A stretch of 52,734 nt of DNA from a bacterium (GCA_030536655.1 JAUNPN010000004.1:1-52734), one strand, 5' to 3'; positions 25,645 through 34,149 are shown, counted from the first letter of the stretch. The notes: generated from the letters alone by a model not told the origin. Translations and numbers: made by a program.

Positions 25645-26019
25645 ATGACAGAAAAATACCTCCATGAACCGGAATGCGCCGGCTGCCGCTACAACAGGCA
25701 GGTTATGGAGCGCCTGAAAAACGAGCGGATTTCCGAAAGGGAAATTGAAGCGCTGTCAGATGTGTTCAAGGTTTTCGGAGACGGAACAAGGCTGAAAATT
25801 TTGTGGGCGCTGTTTGACAGGGAGCTTTGCGTTTTTGATATTTCGGAGAAGCTTGGTATGAGTCAGTCGGCGATAAGTCATCAGTTGCGTACTTTAAAGC
25901 AGGCAAGGCTGGTTAAGGCAAGGCGCGAGGGGAAAAACACATTTTATTCGTTGGATGATGAGCATGTAAAGAGAATAATAGAGCAGGTAATGATTCATGT
26001 TGAAGAGGAAATTCAGTGA
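25645..26019 (+). CDS. ArsR/SmtB family transcriptional regulator
   Basis: 124 residues. Winged helix: FKVFGDGTRLKILWALFDRE, then LCVFDISEKLGMSQSAISHQLRTLKQARLVKARREGKN in consecutive blocks. The ELCVFDI segment carries the Cys of the classical alpha-3 metal site (ELCVCD in ArsR/CadC), here with one Cys. Two more Cys lie in the N-terminal EPECAGCRYN, as in CadC-type sensors, so metal or thiol sensing is plausible. It overlaps hydE by 23 bases, an uncommon partner, and is 22 bp behind the preceding gene. Confidence 0.92.
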   Translation: MTEKYLHEPECAGCRYNRQVMERLKNERISEREIEALSDVFKVFGDGTRLKILWALFDRELCVFDISEKLGMSQSAISHQLRTLKQARLVKARREGKNTFYSLDDEHVKRIIEQVMIHVEEEIQ

Positions 26020-27004
26020 TGAGGAGCTAAGAGCTCTTATTGATACAGATGATACGGAGCCTCTTTTTAAAGAGGCTCTTAAAGTACGCCGTGAAAATTA
26101 CGGTGACGACGTGTATATACGCGGACTTATCGAGTTCACGAATTATTGCAGGAATAACTGCTATTACTGCGGTATACAGCGCGGCAATACAGGACTTTCG
26201 CGGTACAGACTTACTCATGATGATATTTTAGAATGTACTGAAGCGGGGTATGAGCTTGGGTTCCGCACATTTGTGCTTCAGGGCGGCGAGGATTTGACAT
26301 ACACTGATAAGGAAATCTGCGGAATAGTTCATGATATAAAGGCGGCGCACCCGGATTGTGCGGTTACGCTGTCCATCGGTGAAAAGGACAGGAAAAGCTA
26401 TGCCGTGTATAAAAGCGCGGGCGCGGACCGGTATTTGCTGCGGCATGAAACTGCCGAAGCCGCACATTATGCCATGCTGCATCCTGCTGAAATGAGCCTT
26501 GAAAACCGCAAGAGCTGCCTGTGGGCGTTGAAAGAGCTTGGATACCAGGTCGGCTCCGGTTTTATGGTGGGTTCGCCTTATCAGACGATAGATAATCTTG
26601 TGAGTGATTTGAGATTTTTGGAGGAGCTTGAGCCGGATATGATAGGCATAGGTCCGTTTCTGCCTCATGCGGATACTCCGTTTAGGGATAAGGAAAAGGG
26701 ATCTCTGAAAAGATGTGTGAATTTGATTGCTGTGTTAAGGCTGATGTTCCCTTATGCGCTGATACCATCCACAACTGCGCTCGGAACGATTCATCCGGAG
26801 GGCAGAGAAATGGGACTCCGGGCGGGCGCGAACGTTGTAATGCCGAATTTGTCGCCGCCGAAGGTCAGTAAGCTGTATACACTGTATGATAATAAGCTTT
26901 GTACGGGTGCGGAGGCGGCTCAGAATCTGAATGAACTGCGCGCAAAGGTTGAGGCGGCGGGCTTCCGTATCAGTATCGGCAAAGGAAATGTAAGAGAACA
27001 CTGA
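25997..27004 (+). CDS. hydE: [FeFe] hydrogenase maturase HydE (radical SAM)
   Basis: Radical SAM enzyme needed to build the 2Fe subcluster of the H-cluster; acts with HydF and HydG, which are not in this window. 335 residues. The SAM cluster motif is CRNNCYYC (about 51-58, CX3CX2C), followed by GYELGFRTFVLQGGEDL and, near the middle, GSGFMVGSPYQTIDNL and IGIGPFLPHADTPF. The C-terminal segment GREMGLRAGANVVMPNLSP is typical of HydE; PylB is the main alternative but reads differently. The start overlaps the ArsR gene, implying translational coupling and control by that regulator. Confidence 0.88.
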   Translation: MLKRKFSDEELRALIDTDDTEPLFKEALKVRRENYGDDVYIRGLIEFTNYCRNNCYYCGIQRGNTGLSRYRLTHDDILECTEAGYELGFRTFVLQGGEDLTYTDKEICGIVHDIKAAHPDCAVTLSIGEKDRKSYAVYKSAGADRYLLRHETAEAAHYAMLHPAEMSLENRKSCLWALKELGYQVGSGFMVGSPYQTIDNLVSDLRFLEELEPDMIGIGPFLPHADTPFRDKEKGSLKRCVNLIAVLRLMFPYALIPSTTALGTIHPEGREMGLRAGANVVMPNLSPPKVSKLYTLYDNKLCTGAEAAQNLNELRAKVEAAGFRISIGKGNVREH

Positions 27005-27060
27005 TAAAAGTGTTTGAATATGAATAAGATATATGGAAATAATTATGGGAGGAATTATTT

Positions 27061-27678
27061 ATGAAGGTTATTTTGGTAAACGGAAGTCCTCATGCGAACG
27101 GCTGTACATATACAGCACTGAATGAGGCGGCGCAGGCTCTTAACAGAGAAGGTATCGAAACGGAGATATTCCATATCGGGACAAAGCCGATTGCGGGCTG
27201 CATTGCCTGCGGAGCCTGTTCGGACGGTAAATGCTGTTTTGACGACTGTGTGAATGAGTTTGTGGAAAAGGCAAAGGACGCGGACGGATTTATATTCGGG
27301 TCTCCGGTGTATTACAGCGGTATGTCGGGACAGCTTGCGTCATTCATGGACAGAGCGTTTTATTTCGGCTCAAAGTACATGACCGGCAAGCCTGCGGCTT
27401 CGGTGGTAAGCTGCCGCCGCGGAGGGGCGTCGGCTGCGTTTGAGCAGATTAACAAGTACTTCATGATGACGTGTATGCCGGTTGCGACCTCGCAGTACTG
27501 GAATCAGGTACACGGCAGCAAGGCGGAGGACGTTTTGAAGGATGAGGAAGGTTTGCAGACGATGAGAACGCTTGCGCAGAATATGGCATGGCTGATAAAG
27601 TGCATTGAGGCGGGCAGAGCCGCCGGAATTGATAAGCCGGTACGCGAACCCGTTATACGCACGAATTTTATAAGATAA
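27061..27678 (+). CDS. NADPH-dependent FMN reductase-like flavoprotein with Cys motif
   Basis: 205 residues, flavodoxin-like fold. The phosphate loop is VNGSPHANGCTYTAL (FMN binding), and a Cys cluster CIACGACSDGKCCFDDC (about 47-63) resembles iron-sulfur flavoproteins of anaerobes. IFGSPVYYSGMSGQLASFMDR is the FMN-contacting loop. It probably transfers electrons or reduces quinones/nitro compounds; the partner is unknown. The C-terminus ending RTNFIR is normal for the family, so the stop at 27676 is genuine even though an open frame continues behind it. GGGAGG precedes the ATG; 56 bp after hydE. Confidence 0.9.
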   Translation: MKVILVNGSPHANGCTYTALNEAAQALNREGIETEIFHIGTKPIAGCIACGACSDGKCCFDDCVNEFVEKAKDADGFIFGSPVYYSGMSGQLASFMDRAFYFGSKYMTGKPAASVVSCRRGGASAAFEQINKYFMMTCMPVATSQYWNQVHGSKAEDVLKDEEGLQTMRTLAQNMAWLIKCIEAGRAAGIDKPVREPVIRTNFIR

Positions 27679-27813
27679 AAAACTTCAACGGCAACATATG
27701 CGGATAAGCTGATTCAGCATTATACCTTCGGAAATGACGGTCACGGAGACGGCGTGGGCGTCGGTTCGTCGATTTCGGTAAAACTGCAGGATATTCATAC
27801 TTTGCAAAATTAA
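27679..27813 (+). pseudogene. Possible short gene remnant
   Basis: Behind the flavin reductase stop, the same frame stays open for 44 codons, reading TYADKLIQHYTFGNDGHGDG then VGVGSSISVKLQDIHTLQN before TAA. There is no start codon and no resemblance to the end of flavin reductases. The Gly/Asp-rich text looks like the end of a secreted protein, so this may be a decayed fragment. Evidence is weak; it could be chance. Confidence 0.3.
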
Positions 27814-27815
27814 AG

Positions 27816-27852
27816 AAAGGTCAGGGAAAGCAGTGTGTTTTCCCTGACCTTT
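27816..27852 (+). terminator. Terminator after the flavin reductase region
   Basis: AAAGGTCAGGGAAA (27816-27829) pairs with TTTCCCTGACCTTT (27839-27852) across a short loop; symmetrical, so it may work on both strands. Confidence 0.8.
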
Positions 27853-27914
27853 GTCGGTAGAGGCAGAATAACAGAAATCCAAAAAATTCTGCCGCAGCCA
27901 TTTTTTGTCGATAG

Positions 27915-27943
27915 TTGACAAAAATAATTTTTTATGGTATACT
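27915..27943 (+). promoter_or_regulatory. Promoter of the OPT transporter
   Basis: TTGACA (27915-27920), 17 bp, TATACT (27938-27943). Confidence 0.75.
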
Positions 27944-27982
27944 TATTTAGTATAATACAAATGAAAGGAGAAGTGTTTTTCT

Positions 27983-29872
27983 ATGGACAAAAACAACTTC
28001 AAACCGTACATTCCGGCGGAAAAAATAACCCCGGAAATTACTGTTACATCTGTAGTTATGGGAATTATACTTGCAATCGTGTTCGGCGCGGCTAACGCAT
28101 ACCTTGGTCTGCGAGTAGGCATGACGGTCAGCGCGTCAATTCCGGCTGCGGTAATCTCTATGGGTGTAATAAGAAAAATTCTGAGAAAGAACTCCATTCT
28201 TGAAAGCAACATGGTTCAGACTATAGGCTCAGCGGGCGAGTCGCTTGCCGCCGGAGCAATCTTTACCATGCCGGCGCTCTTTCTCTGGGCGGAAGAAGGC
28301 CTGTGCGGAATGCCGAGCCTTTTTGAGATTACAGCTATCGCTTTCTGCGGCGGTATTCTGGGAGTGCTCTTCATGATTCCGCTCCGTAACGCTCTTATCG
28401 TTAAGGAACACGCGACACTGCTTTATCCGGAAGGCACAGCCTGTGCGGACGTGCTTTTGGCGGGCGAGGAAGGCGGTTCAAATGCTGTAACCGTATTCAG
28501 CGGTATGGGACTGGCTGCTGTATTTAAGTTTGTTATTGACGGACTTAAGATTGTTCCGGCTGATATTTCAAAGGTGTTCCGATCGCTCAAGGGTGAAATA
28601 GGCGTTGAGATTTATCCGGCTCTTTTGGGAGTGGGATATATTGTCGGACCGAAAATAGCCTCATATATGTTTGTCGGATCGCTTATGGGCTGGATGGTTA
28701 TTATTCCGGCTATAGCGCTGTTCGGCGCGGATACGGTAATGTATCCGGGTACGGTTCCGATTGCACAGATGATTGCCGAGGACGGACCTTCGGCTCTCTG
28801 GGGAAGTTATCTCCGATATATCGGTGCGGGTGCAATTGCTACAGGAGGCATTATTTCGCTCATTAAGTCGTTTCCTCTTATTGCAGCGACCTTCCGCGAT
28901 TCCATGAAGAGTCTTAAGGGCGGTTCAAAAAATGCCGATACGGCAAGAACGGCGCGCGATCTTCCGATGGCGGTTGTTGTAGGCGGAATTGTACTTATGG
29001 TATTTCTTATATGGGTTCTTCCGGCAATTCCGGTTAACCTCCTGGGCGCGCTTATAATCGTTGTATTCGGATTCTTCTTTGCAACGGTATCTTCAAGAAT
29101 GGTTGGTCTTGTGGGAAGCTCTAATAACCCCGTTTCGGGAATGTGTATAGCTACTCTGCTTATTGCAACAATGATATTCAAGGCTACCGGCAATACCGGC
29201 ATAGCGGGTATGACGGGTGCGATTGCCATCGGCTCTGTTATCTGTATTGTTGCAGCTATGGCGGGCGATACCTCGCAGGATCTTAAGACAGGCTATCTCC
29301 TCGGCGCTACTCCGATTAAGCAGCAGATTGGTGAAATTGTTGGTACAATCGCAGCGGCGTTTGCCATCGGTGGTGTTCTCTATCTCCTTAATAACGCTTG
29401 GGGCTACGGCTCTGCAGAGGTTCCGGCTCCGCAGGCTACCCTTATGAAGATGATAGTTGAGGGTATCATGGGCGGCGAGCTTCCGTGGGGACTGGTATTT
29501 ATCGGCGTATTCCTCGGAATTTGTATGGAAATTTTGCGTGTTCCGGTAATGCCGTTTGCTATCGGTCTGTATCTTCCGATTTATCTCAATGCCGGAATCA
29601 TGACGGGCGGAATTGTGCGCGGAATTATGGACAGACGTAAAAAGACGGATAAAAAGACAAAAGAGGAGCAGTCAACGCGCGGCACGCTTTACTGTGCGGG
29701 TATGATTGCGGGAGAAGGACTTGTAGGTATTCTGCTTGCGGTTTTTGCGGTGTTCAGTATAAATCCGGATATATCGGACAAACTGAATTTAGGTTCTGTA
29801 GGCGGTCTTGTACTGTTTGCGGTAATGATTGCTCTGTTGATTAAATTTGCGTTGGGTAAGAAAAATAAGTAA
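27983..29872 (+). CDS. Oligopeptide transporter, OPT family
   Basis: 629 residues with about 15 hydrophobic segments; imports peptides or metal chelates by a proton-coupled mechanism. N-terminal VVMGIILAIVFGAANAYLGL and VGMTVSASIPAAVISMGVI are family-typical, as are GSAGESLAAGAIFTMPAL and SSNNPVSGMCIATLL. This is the prokaryotic branch (YSL/OPT-like). AAAGGAG lies 11 bases upstream of the ATG. The PqqD-like gene begins one base after its stop, so they are co-transcribed. Confidence 0.93.
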   Translation: MDKNNFKPYIPAEKITPEITVTSVVMGIILAIVFGAANAYLGLRVGMTVSASIPAAVISMGVIRKILRKNSILESNMVQTIGSAGESLAAGAIFTMPALFLWAEEGLCGMPSLFEITAIAFCGGILGVLFMIPLRNALIVKEHATLLYPEGTACADVLLAGEEGGSNAVTVFSGMGLAAVFKFVIDGLKIVPADISKVFRSLKGEIGVEIYPALLGVGYIVGPKIASYMFVGSLMGWMVIIPAIALFGADTVMYPGTVPIAQMIAEDGPSALWGSYLRYIGAGAIATGGIISLIKSFPLIAATFRDSMKSLKGGSKNADTARTARDLPMAVVVGGIVLMVFLIWVLPAIPVNLLGALIIVVFGFFFATVSSRMVGLVGSSNNPVSGMCIATLLIATMIFKATGNTGIAGMTGAIAIGSVICIVAAMAGDTSQDLKTGYLLGATPIKQQIGEIVGTIAAAFAIGGVLYLLNNAWGYGSAEVPAPQATLMKMIVEGIMGGELPWGLVFIGVFLGICMEILRVPVMPFAIGLYLPIYLNAGIMTGGIVRGIMDRRKKTDKKTKEEQSTRGTLYCAGMIAGEGLVGILLAVFAVFSINPDISDKLNLGSVGGLVLFAVMIALLIKFALGKKNK

Positions 29873-29873
29873 A

Positions 29874-30218
29874 ATGAAAAAGAAATCCGCAAAGAATTAT
29901 CTTGATTTGATACCTGAAAGGAATCCGGATATAGCTTCGGAAAACGATGAAAACGGGCTGCTGGTTCTTCTTGTGGAGAACAGGGGAATCTTTAATAAAA
30001 TAGCTCAGAAGATATTCAAAAAACCGCGTGTCTCAAGGATTCATCTTGACGAACAGGGAAGCTATATCTGGCCCCTGATTGACGGCGGACTTAATGTTAT
30101 GCAGCTTGCGGAGCGGCAGAAAAAACAGTTCGGAGAAGCTGTGGAGCCGCTTTATCCGAGGTTCGTGAAGTATATGCAGATTATGGAAAGCTATGGATTC
30201 ATAAAATTTAAGCAGTAA
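29874..30218 (+). CDS. PqqD family protein
   Basis: 114 residues. PqqD folds are peptide-binding chaperones for RiPP enzymes. Visible features are FKKPRVSRIHLDEQGSYIWP, DGGLNVMQLAERQKKQFGEA and FVKYMQIMESYGFIKF, the standard pattern (strand, then winged helix). The first 45 residues (NYLDLIPERNPDIASENDENG) match the domain start. No radical SAM or precursor peptide is adjacent; instead it is paired one base behind an OPT transporter. Its role in that pair is unknown. Confidence 0.87.
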   Translation: MKKKSAKNYLDLIPERNPDIASENDENGLLVLLVENRGIFNKIAQKIFKKPRVSRIHLDEQGSYIWPLIDGGLNVMQLAERQKKQFGEAVEPLYPRFVKYMQIMESYGFIKFKQ

Positions 30219-30267
30219 AACAGCTGCCGCCGTAAATCACAGTTTTGCGGCGGCGGCTGTTTTTTTG
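30219..30267 (+). terminator. Terminator of the OPT-PqqD operon
   Basis: AACAGCTGCCGCCG (from 30219) pairs with CGGCGGCGGCTGTT, followed by TTTTTTTG. Confidence 0.88.
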
Positions 30268-30333
30268 TATGTGTTTTGGTGGTATAAAGCAAAAATCATA
30301 ATCATAGAATGTATTGAATAGGAGGAATGTTTT

Positions 30334-30615
30334 ATGACAGAACACAAAAAAACAATATCTTCACAGACGCATGGAATAAGCGTGGATAACAGAAGCAAAA
30401 TGACCGTTACAGGTGTAGCGGACGTGGCGGGATTTTCGGAGGAAAAGGTGGAAATTCAGACTGTAATGGGTAAGCTTATCGTGAAGGGGAAGAAGCTTAA
30501 TGTAAATACCTTGAACACAGATACCGGAGAGCTTAAGCTTACGGGGGAGATAAAATCCATGGACTACAGCGATACGCGCAGAGGCGGCGGCTTGTTTGCG
30601 GGACTGTTTAACTGA
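30334..30615 (+). CDS. yabP: Sporulation protein YabP
   Basis: 93 residues. YabP is a small beta-rich protein needed for spore cortex formation in Bacillus. The sequence shows SQTHGISVDNRSKMTVTGV, then DVAGFSEEKVEIQTVMGKL and LIVKGKKLNV, the YabP/YqfC family pattern. Ribosome binding site GGAGG. The stop overlaps the yabQ start (TGATG). The order yabP-yabQ-divIC-yabR is the same as in B. subtilis, which firmly supports the call. Its sporulation sigma-factor control is inferred, not visible. Confidence 0.93.
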   Translation: MTEHKKTISSQTHGISVDNRSKMTVTGVADVAGFSEEKVEIQTVMGKLIVKGKKLNVNTLNTDTGELKLTGEIKSMDYSDTRRGGGLFAGLFN

Positions 30616-31043
30616 TGCGGGGCGCGGCGGAGGTTCTTGCGCTTGCCTGCGCCGGTGCGGCGGGGGTCTGCGCGTCGGATATTATCCGCGCGCTGCGGTG
30701 CGGCAGCCGTGCGGAGGGGATTATCGGCGGCGTTCTTGACTTCGCTTCGGTTGCCGCCGGAGGCGCCGCGCTCTGGCTTGCGTTTTTGTTTATCGCCCGG
30801 GGAGAGATGCGCCTGTATTGGATTATGTGTGTGGGTATTGGAGCGGCTCTGTATGTTTTTACTATAAAATCGGCAATGTATAGGCTTTTTTGCGTCATAT
30901 TTCAAAATATTTTTAAATTTTTATATTTTATTTTGAAAATACTCTTGACACCGGCTCGTTTTTTGTATAAAATGATATATGTAGGTTTGTATACACATAC
31001 TCATAACAAAAAAGGAGATGATACGGATGTTCAAAAGGCTTGA
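30615..31043 (+). CDS. yabQ: Sporulation membrane protein YabQ
   Basis: 142 residues with four or five hydrophobic segments and a basic, His-rich tail (LYTHTHNKKGDD). In Bacillus YabQ sits in the forespore membrane and is required for cortex formation. The first third is unusually GC-rich in the DNA (codons GCG, GCC, CGC), unlike the AT-rich end. Start overlaps the yabP stop; the 3' end overlaps the start region of divIC. The family is poorly conserved, so position is the main argument. Confidence 0.82.
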   Translation: MRGAAEVLALACAGAAGVCASDIIRALRCGSRAEGIIGGVLDFASVAAGGAALWLAFLFIARGEMRLYWIMCVGIGAALYVFTIKSAMYRLFCVIFQNIFKFLYFILKILLTPARFLYKMIYVGLYTHTHNKKGDDTDVQKA

Positions 31044-31383
31044 CGCTTATTTCGGCGAGCTTCTTACCAAAAGAATCAACAAGAGAAGAAACGGAGAAAA
31101 AAGCTTTTTTGAAAGGAATATCCGGAAGCTTACTGCTTGCGCCGTTGTCCTTTTTTCCTTTGCTATGATTTTTAAGGGACTTATGCAGATTCCTCAGATC
31201 AGAAAAAGCGAAGCGTATATTAAGGAACTCAATGACCGTATAGAGTATGAGGGCATACGTCAGAAGGAAATAGACGAGTTAAAGGACAAGGTTGATACGG
31301 ACGAGTACATTGAGAAAATTGCCGGTGAGAAGCTTGGGCTGGTTAAAAACAATGCCAGAATTTTTATTGACGTGTCCGAATAA
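31027..31383 (+). CDS. divIC: Septum formation initiator protein (DivIC/FtsB family)
   Basis: 118 residues: a basic cytoplasmic part (about 1-38), one membrane helix (LTACAVVLFSFAMIFKGLM), then a coiled coil (RKSEAYIKELNDRIEYEG onwards to about 95) and the family end DTDEYIEKIAGEKLGLVKNN. Works with FtsL and DivIB in the divisome. The ATG at 31027 is chosen because GGAG is 9 bases upstream; an ATG at 31018 overlaps that site. Its start lies inside the end of yabQ. Confidence 0.92.
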   Translation: MFKRLDAYFGELLTKRINKRRNGEKSFFERNIRKLTACAVVLFSFAMIFKGLMQIPQIRKSEAYIKELNDRIEYEGIRQKEIDELKDKVDTDEYIEKIAGEKLGLVKNNARIFIDVSE

Positions 31384-31410
31384 ACAGAAAGGATTTCGGG
31401 GATACATTGT

Positions 31411-31920
31411 ATGAAGGAAGAAGGAAAAGCAGCAGGAGGTCTTGCTGAGGGTGCGGTTATGCGCGGCAAGGTTGTCCGCATTATGCCGTTTGGGGCGTTT
31501 GTTGAGTTTGGCGGCGGACAGTCGGGACTGGTACATATTTCGGAAATATCGGAGGATTATGTTAAGAATGTTACGGATCATGTCCGAATCGGCGACATGG
31601 TTACGGTAAAGGTTCTCGGAACTGATGAAAAGGGCAGAGTCAGCCTTTCCATCAAGCAGGCGGCAGGTGAAATTCCCCGAAAAACAAAGGAAAATAAGGA
31701 AAGTAAACGAGAAAAAAGAAGAGCTGCGGCGGAGGCTGCGGCAAAGAAGCCTGTGCGTCCCGCAGAGGTGGACTTCTTCGGCGTCCGTGACAGCGGGCTT
31801 TCCTTTGAGGATAAGCTTTCGCGCTTTAAGCAGGTCAGTGATGAAAATATCCAGGTGCTTAAACGCAGCGCCGAATCAAAGCGTTCCGGAGGATACAGCA
31901 GAAGGAACGGAAATAGATGA
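31411..31920 (+). CDS. yabR: S1 domain RNA-binding protein (YabR-like)
   Basis: 169 residues. One S1 domain (about 10-85): GAVMRGKVVRIMPFGAFVEF, GLVHISEISEDYVKNV and VTVKVLGTDEKGRVSLSIKQ. Then a Lys/Arg/Glu-rich coiled stretch and the C-terminal FEDKLSRFKQVSDENIQVLKR, as in B. subtilis YabR. Binds RNA or ribosomes (general stress protein 13 relatives); exact role open. It completes the yabPQ-divIC-yabR cluster; spoIIE, the usual next gene in Bacillus, is absent here. Confidence 0.92.
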   Translation: MKEEGKAAGGLAEGAVMRGKVVRIMPFGAFVEFGGGQSGLVHISEISEDYVKNVTDHVRIGDMVTVKVLGTDEKGRVSLSIKQAAGEIPRKTKENKESKREKRRAAAEAAAKKPVRPAEVDFFGVRDSGLSFEDKLSRFKQVSDENIQVLKRSAESKRSGGYSRRNGNR

Positions 31921-32067
31921 TATAATTTGGATTTATGCATATCGGCTTATGTGGAAAATGAGACTGCTTCTTTTTCCTTATATGGATGTATGTGTTTTTC
32001 CGGTGTATCTGAAAGTAAGGGGGTGGCGCTTTGCGGCATCCCTTAATTTGAGTTTTGGAGTGATTTT

Positions 32068-34143
32068 TTGTATAAGACAAGCTGGAAGGATAGAATTTAT
32101 CCTGTAATCGGCGCTGTAATGGTCGCCGTTCTGAGCTTTTTTGTCCTCTATGCCGGCGATAATGTAGGACTTTCCGATAACGGAGATTTCAGGCGTGTAT
32201 TGCTTGCGAATAATCTTGAATATGAGGACGAAAGCGATTATTATTATTTGTTCAAGCAGGATTACCGTATGACTGTTGAGGGGAGCAATCCTGTGACAAA
32301 GGCTTTTTCGGTGCTTAGAACAAATAAAGACTGGGATATATATTCCTCGCCGCATTTCTTTTTTATAAAGCTTTCAAAGCTGCTTAATTTATTTGCCAAC
32401 TGGAATGCGGGGAGGGAGGAAACTGCCTACAATATAGGCTGGCTCGCGGGAATATATATTTTCCTTTTTGCGTGCGCGGCATGGGGGATATTTACCTTCT
32501 TTGCCGGAATGAGGCTGCGGCTGAAGACAGCCGTTCTTGTGATATTCCTGCTGGTATTCTGCGATGCGGGATATTTGCTTTACTTTAATTCGTTTTACGG
32601 TGAACCGCTGCAGTATGTTGCGCTGATGATGCTTTTATCAGTGGGACTCATGATTTACAAGAATCCGACAATTCCGAAGGTGGTATATTTCTATATATCC
32701 CTGTATTTCTTTGCCGGCTCAAAGCTCGCAAATGTGCCGTTTTCAATAATAATAAGCCTTATGGCGGCAGTTATTATTATTCTGAGGAAGGACAAGCGCT
32801 TTAAGCGGTGGGTGCTCGGCTCTGCGGCAGTGTCGGTTATTATGATGATTGGGCTGTATGCGTCTATACCCGAATGGATGCAGCAGGACACGACTTATCA
32901 GTCTGTGTTCTTCGGTATAGTGAAGGAAAGCGATACTGTGAACGAGGATCTGGAGGAGCTTGGGGTTGACGCGAAATATTCGGTTCTTGCAAATACGAAC
33001 GCATATATGGACGAGTCGGAGTATCCGATAGACGTTCACAGCGATGAGTTTAAGCGGGATTTCTATGACAGGGTTTCGAAGCTTGATTTGGTTATGTTTT
33101 ATTTTAATCATCCGGGCAGACTGTTCGGCAAGCTCAGCACCGCAATTAAGAATACCGCTTATATTCGCCCGCCGAATCTCGGTAATATGCCTGATGTAAA
33201 AATGACGCTGACCGATAAATACAGCACATGGAGCAAGCTTAGAGTAATGCTTAGGTTCATGTACAGTCCACTTATTATCTTTTCAATATTTGCGCTGCTG
33301 TCGCTGTATATTATTTTTCTTGATATATTCTATATCAGGAACCGGCGGCTTGAGGATCCGAAACGAATGTATATGATGATTGGCATTAACGTGCTTATTG
33401 CCGGACTGTGGATAAATCTGATATTGCCTATGGTTGCGAACGGCGAAGCGGATTTGCAGAAGCATATGTTCCTTTTTATCCACTGCAACGATATTATGCT
33501 TATGACGCTTATTATCGGAATGTTTTCTATGACGCGCAGGCAGGTTCTTATCTCAGTGTCTGCGGTTGGAGTTCTGACTGCGGCGTTCTATGTGCGGCTG
33601 CCTATGCGTACCGTTACGTTCGGAACCTTTGAAGGAAAACCGGTCGCATGGAATGTTATTCAGACATATGAGGACGGTTCCCGGCTTCTTGTTTCAAAAA
33701 ATAATATTACGGAAATGGCGTTTGATGATAAAAATAACAGGTGGGAAACCTCGGATATAAGAATATGGCTTAACCGTGACTTTTTGAGAGAGTTTACCGA
33801 TGATGAGAAAGAGAAAATCGTTCCTGTTGAGAATGAGCTTCTTCTGTCGGCGGAGGATAAGGATATGGCGTCAGGCGGAAGTCACACGCATTTCTGGAAC
33901 TTTACGCCGGAACAGGTGGGAAATCTTGCTGAGAGCGCATACCATTACTATCTTGAGGACAGGGTATTTTTGCCGACGCTCGATATTCTGGACGACGTGC
34001 GCGCGCGGGGAAAGAGCTGGATTTTATGTCCGTATGCGGCAAACAGCTATATGCAGAGATATATTAATAACGATGGTTTTATTCTCCATACCGATGTTAC
34101 AAACAAGATTGGAGTAAGAGCTGTTGTAAAAGTAAAAGAATGA
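32068..34143 (+). CDS. Multi-spanning membrane protein with DUF6273-like C-terminal domain
   Basis: 691 residues. Residues 1-515 contain about 11 hydrophobic segments with an acidic motif early in the first loop (VGLSDNGDFRRVLLANN), which resembles GT-C glycosyltransferases that use lipid-linked sugars. Residues about 520-691 are soluble: GTFEGKPVAWNVIQTYEDGS, SDIRIWLNRDFLREFTDDEK and KIGVRAVVKVKE match the DUF6273 pattern. The fusion is unusual. Start TTG at 32068 with GGAG 7 bases upstream. It is 147 bp behind yabR. Substrate and function are unknown; a cell-surface glycan polymer enzyme is a guess. Confidence 0.75.
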   Translation: MYKTSWKDRIYPVIGAVMVAVLSFFVLYAGDNVGLSDNGDFRRVLLANNLEYEDESDYYYLFKQDYRMTVEGSNPVTKAFSVLRTNKDWDIYSSPHFFFIKLSKLLNLFANWNAGREETAYNIGWLAGIYIFLFACAAWGIFTFFAGMRLRLKTAVLVIFLLVFCDAGYLLYFNSFYGEPLQYVALMMLLSVGLMIYKNPTIPKVVYFYISLYFFAGSKLANVPFSIIISLMAAVIIILRKDKRFKRWVLGSAAVSVIMMIGLYASIPEWMQQDTTYQSVFFGIVKESDTVNEDLEELGVDAKYSVLANTNAYMDESEYPIDVHSDEFKRDFYDRVSKLDLVMFYFNHPGRLFGKLSTAIKNTAYIRPPNLGNMPDVKMTLTDKYSTWSKLRVMLRFMYSPLIIFSIFALLSLYIIFLDIFYIRNRRLEDPKRMYMMIGINVLIAGLWINLILPMVANGEADLQKHMFLFIHCNDIMLMTLIIGMFSMTRRQVLISVSAVGVLTAAFYVRLPMRTVTFGTFEGKPVAWNVIQTYEDGSRLLVSKNNITEMAFDDKNNRWETSDIRIWLNRDFLREFTDDEKEKIVPVENELLLSAEDKDMASGGSHTHFWNFTPEQVGNLAESAYHYYLEDRVFLPTLDILDDVRARGKSWILCPYAANSYMQRYINNDGFILHTDVTNKIGVRAVVKVKE

Positions 34144-34149
34144 GATGGG

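Noticed and set aside
28807-29229. 140-codon minus-strand open frame inside the OPT transporter
   Set aside because: Antisense shadow of a long conserved gene; hydrophobic composition mirrors the sense codons.
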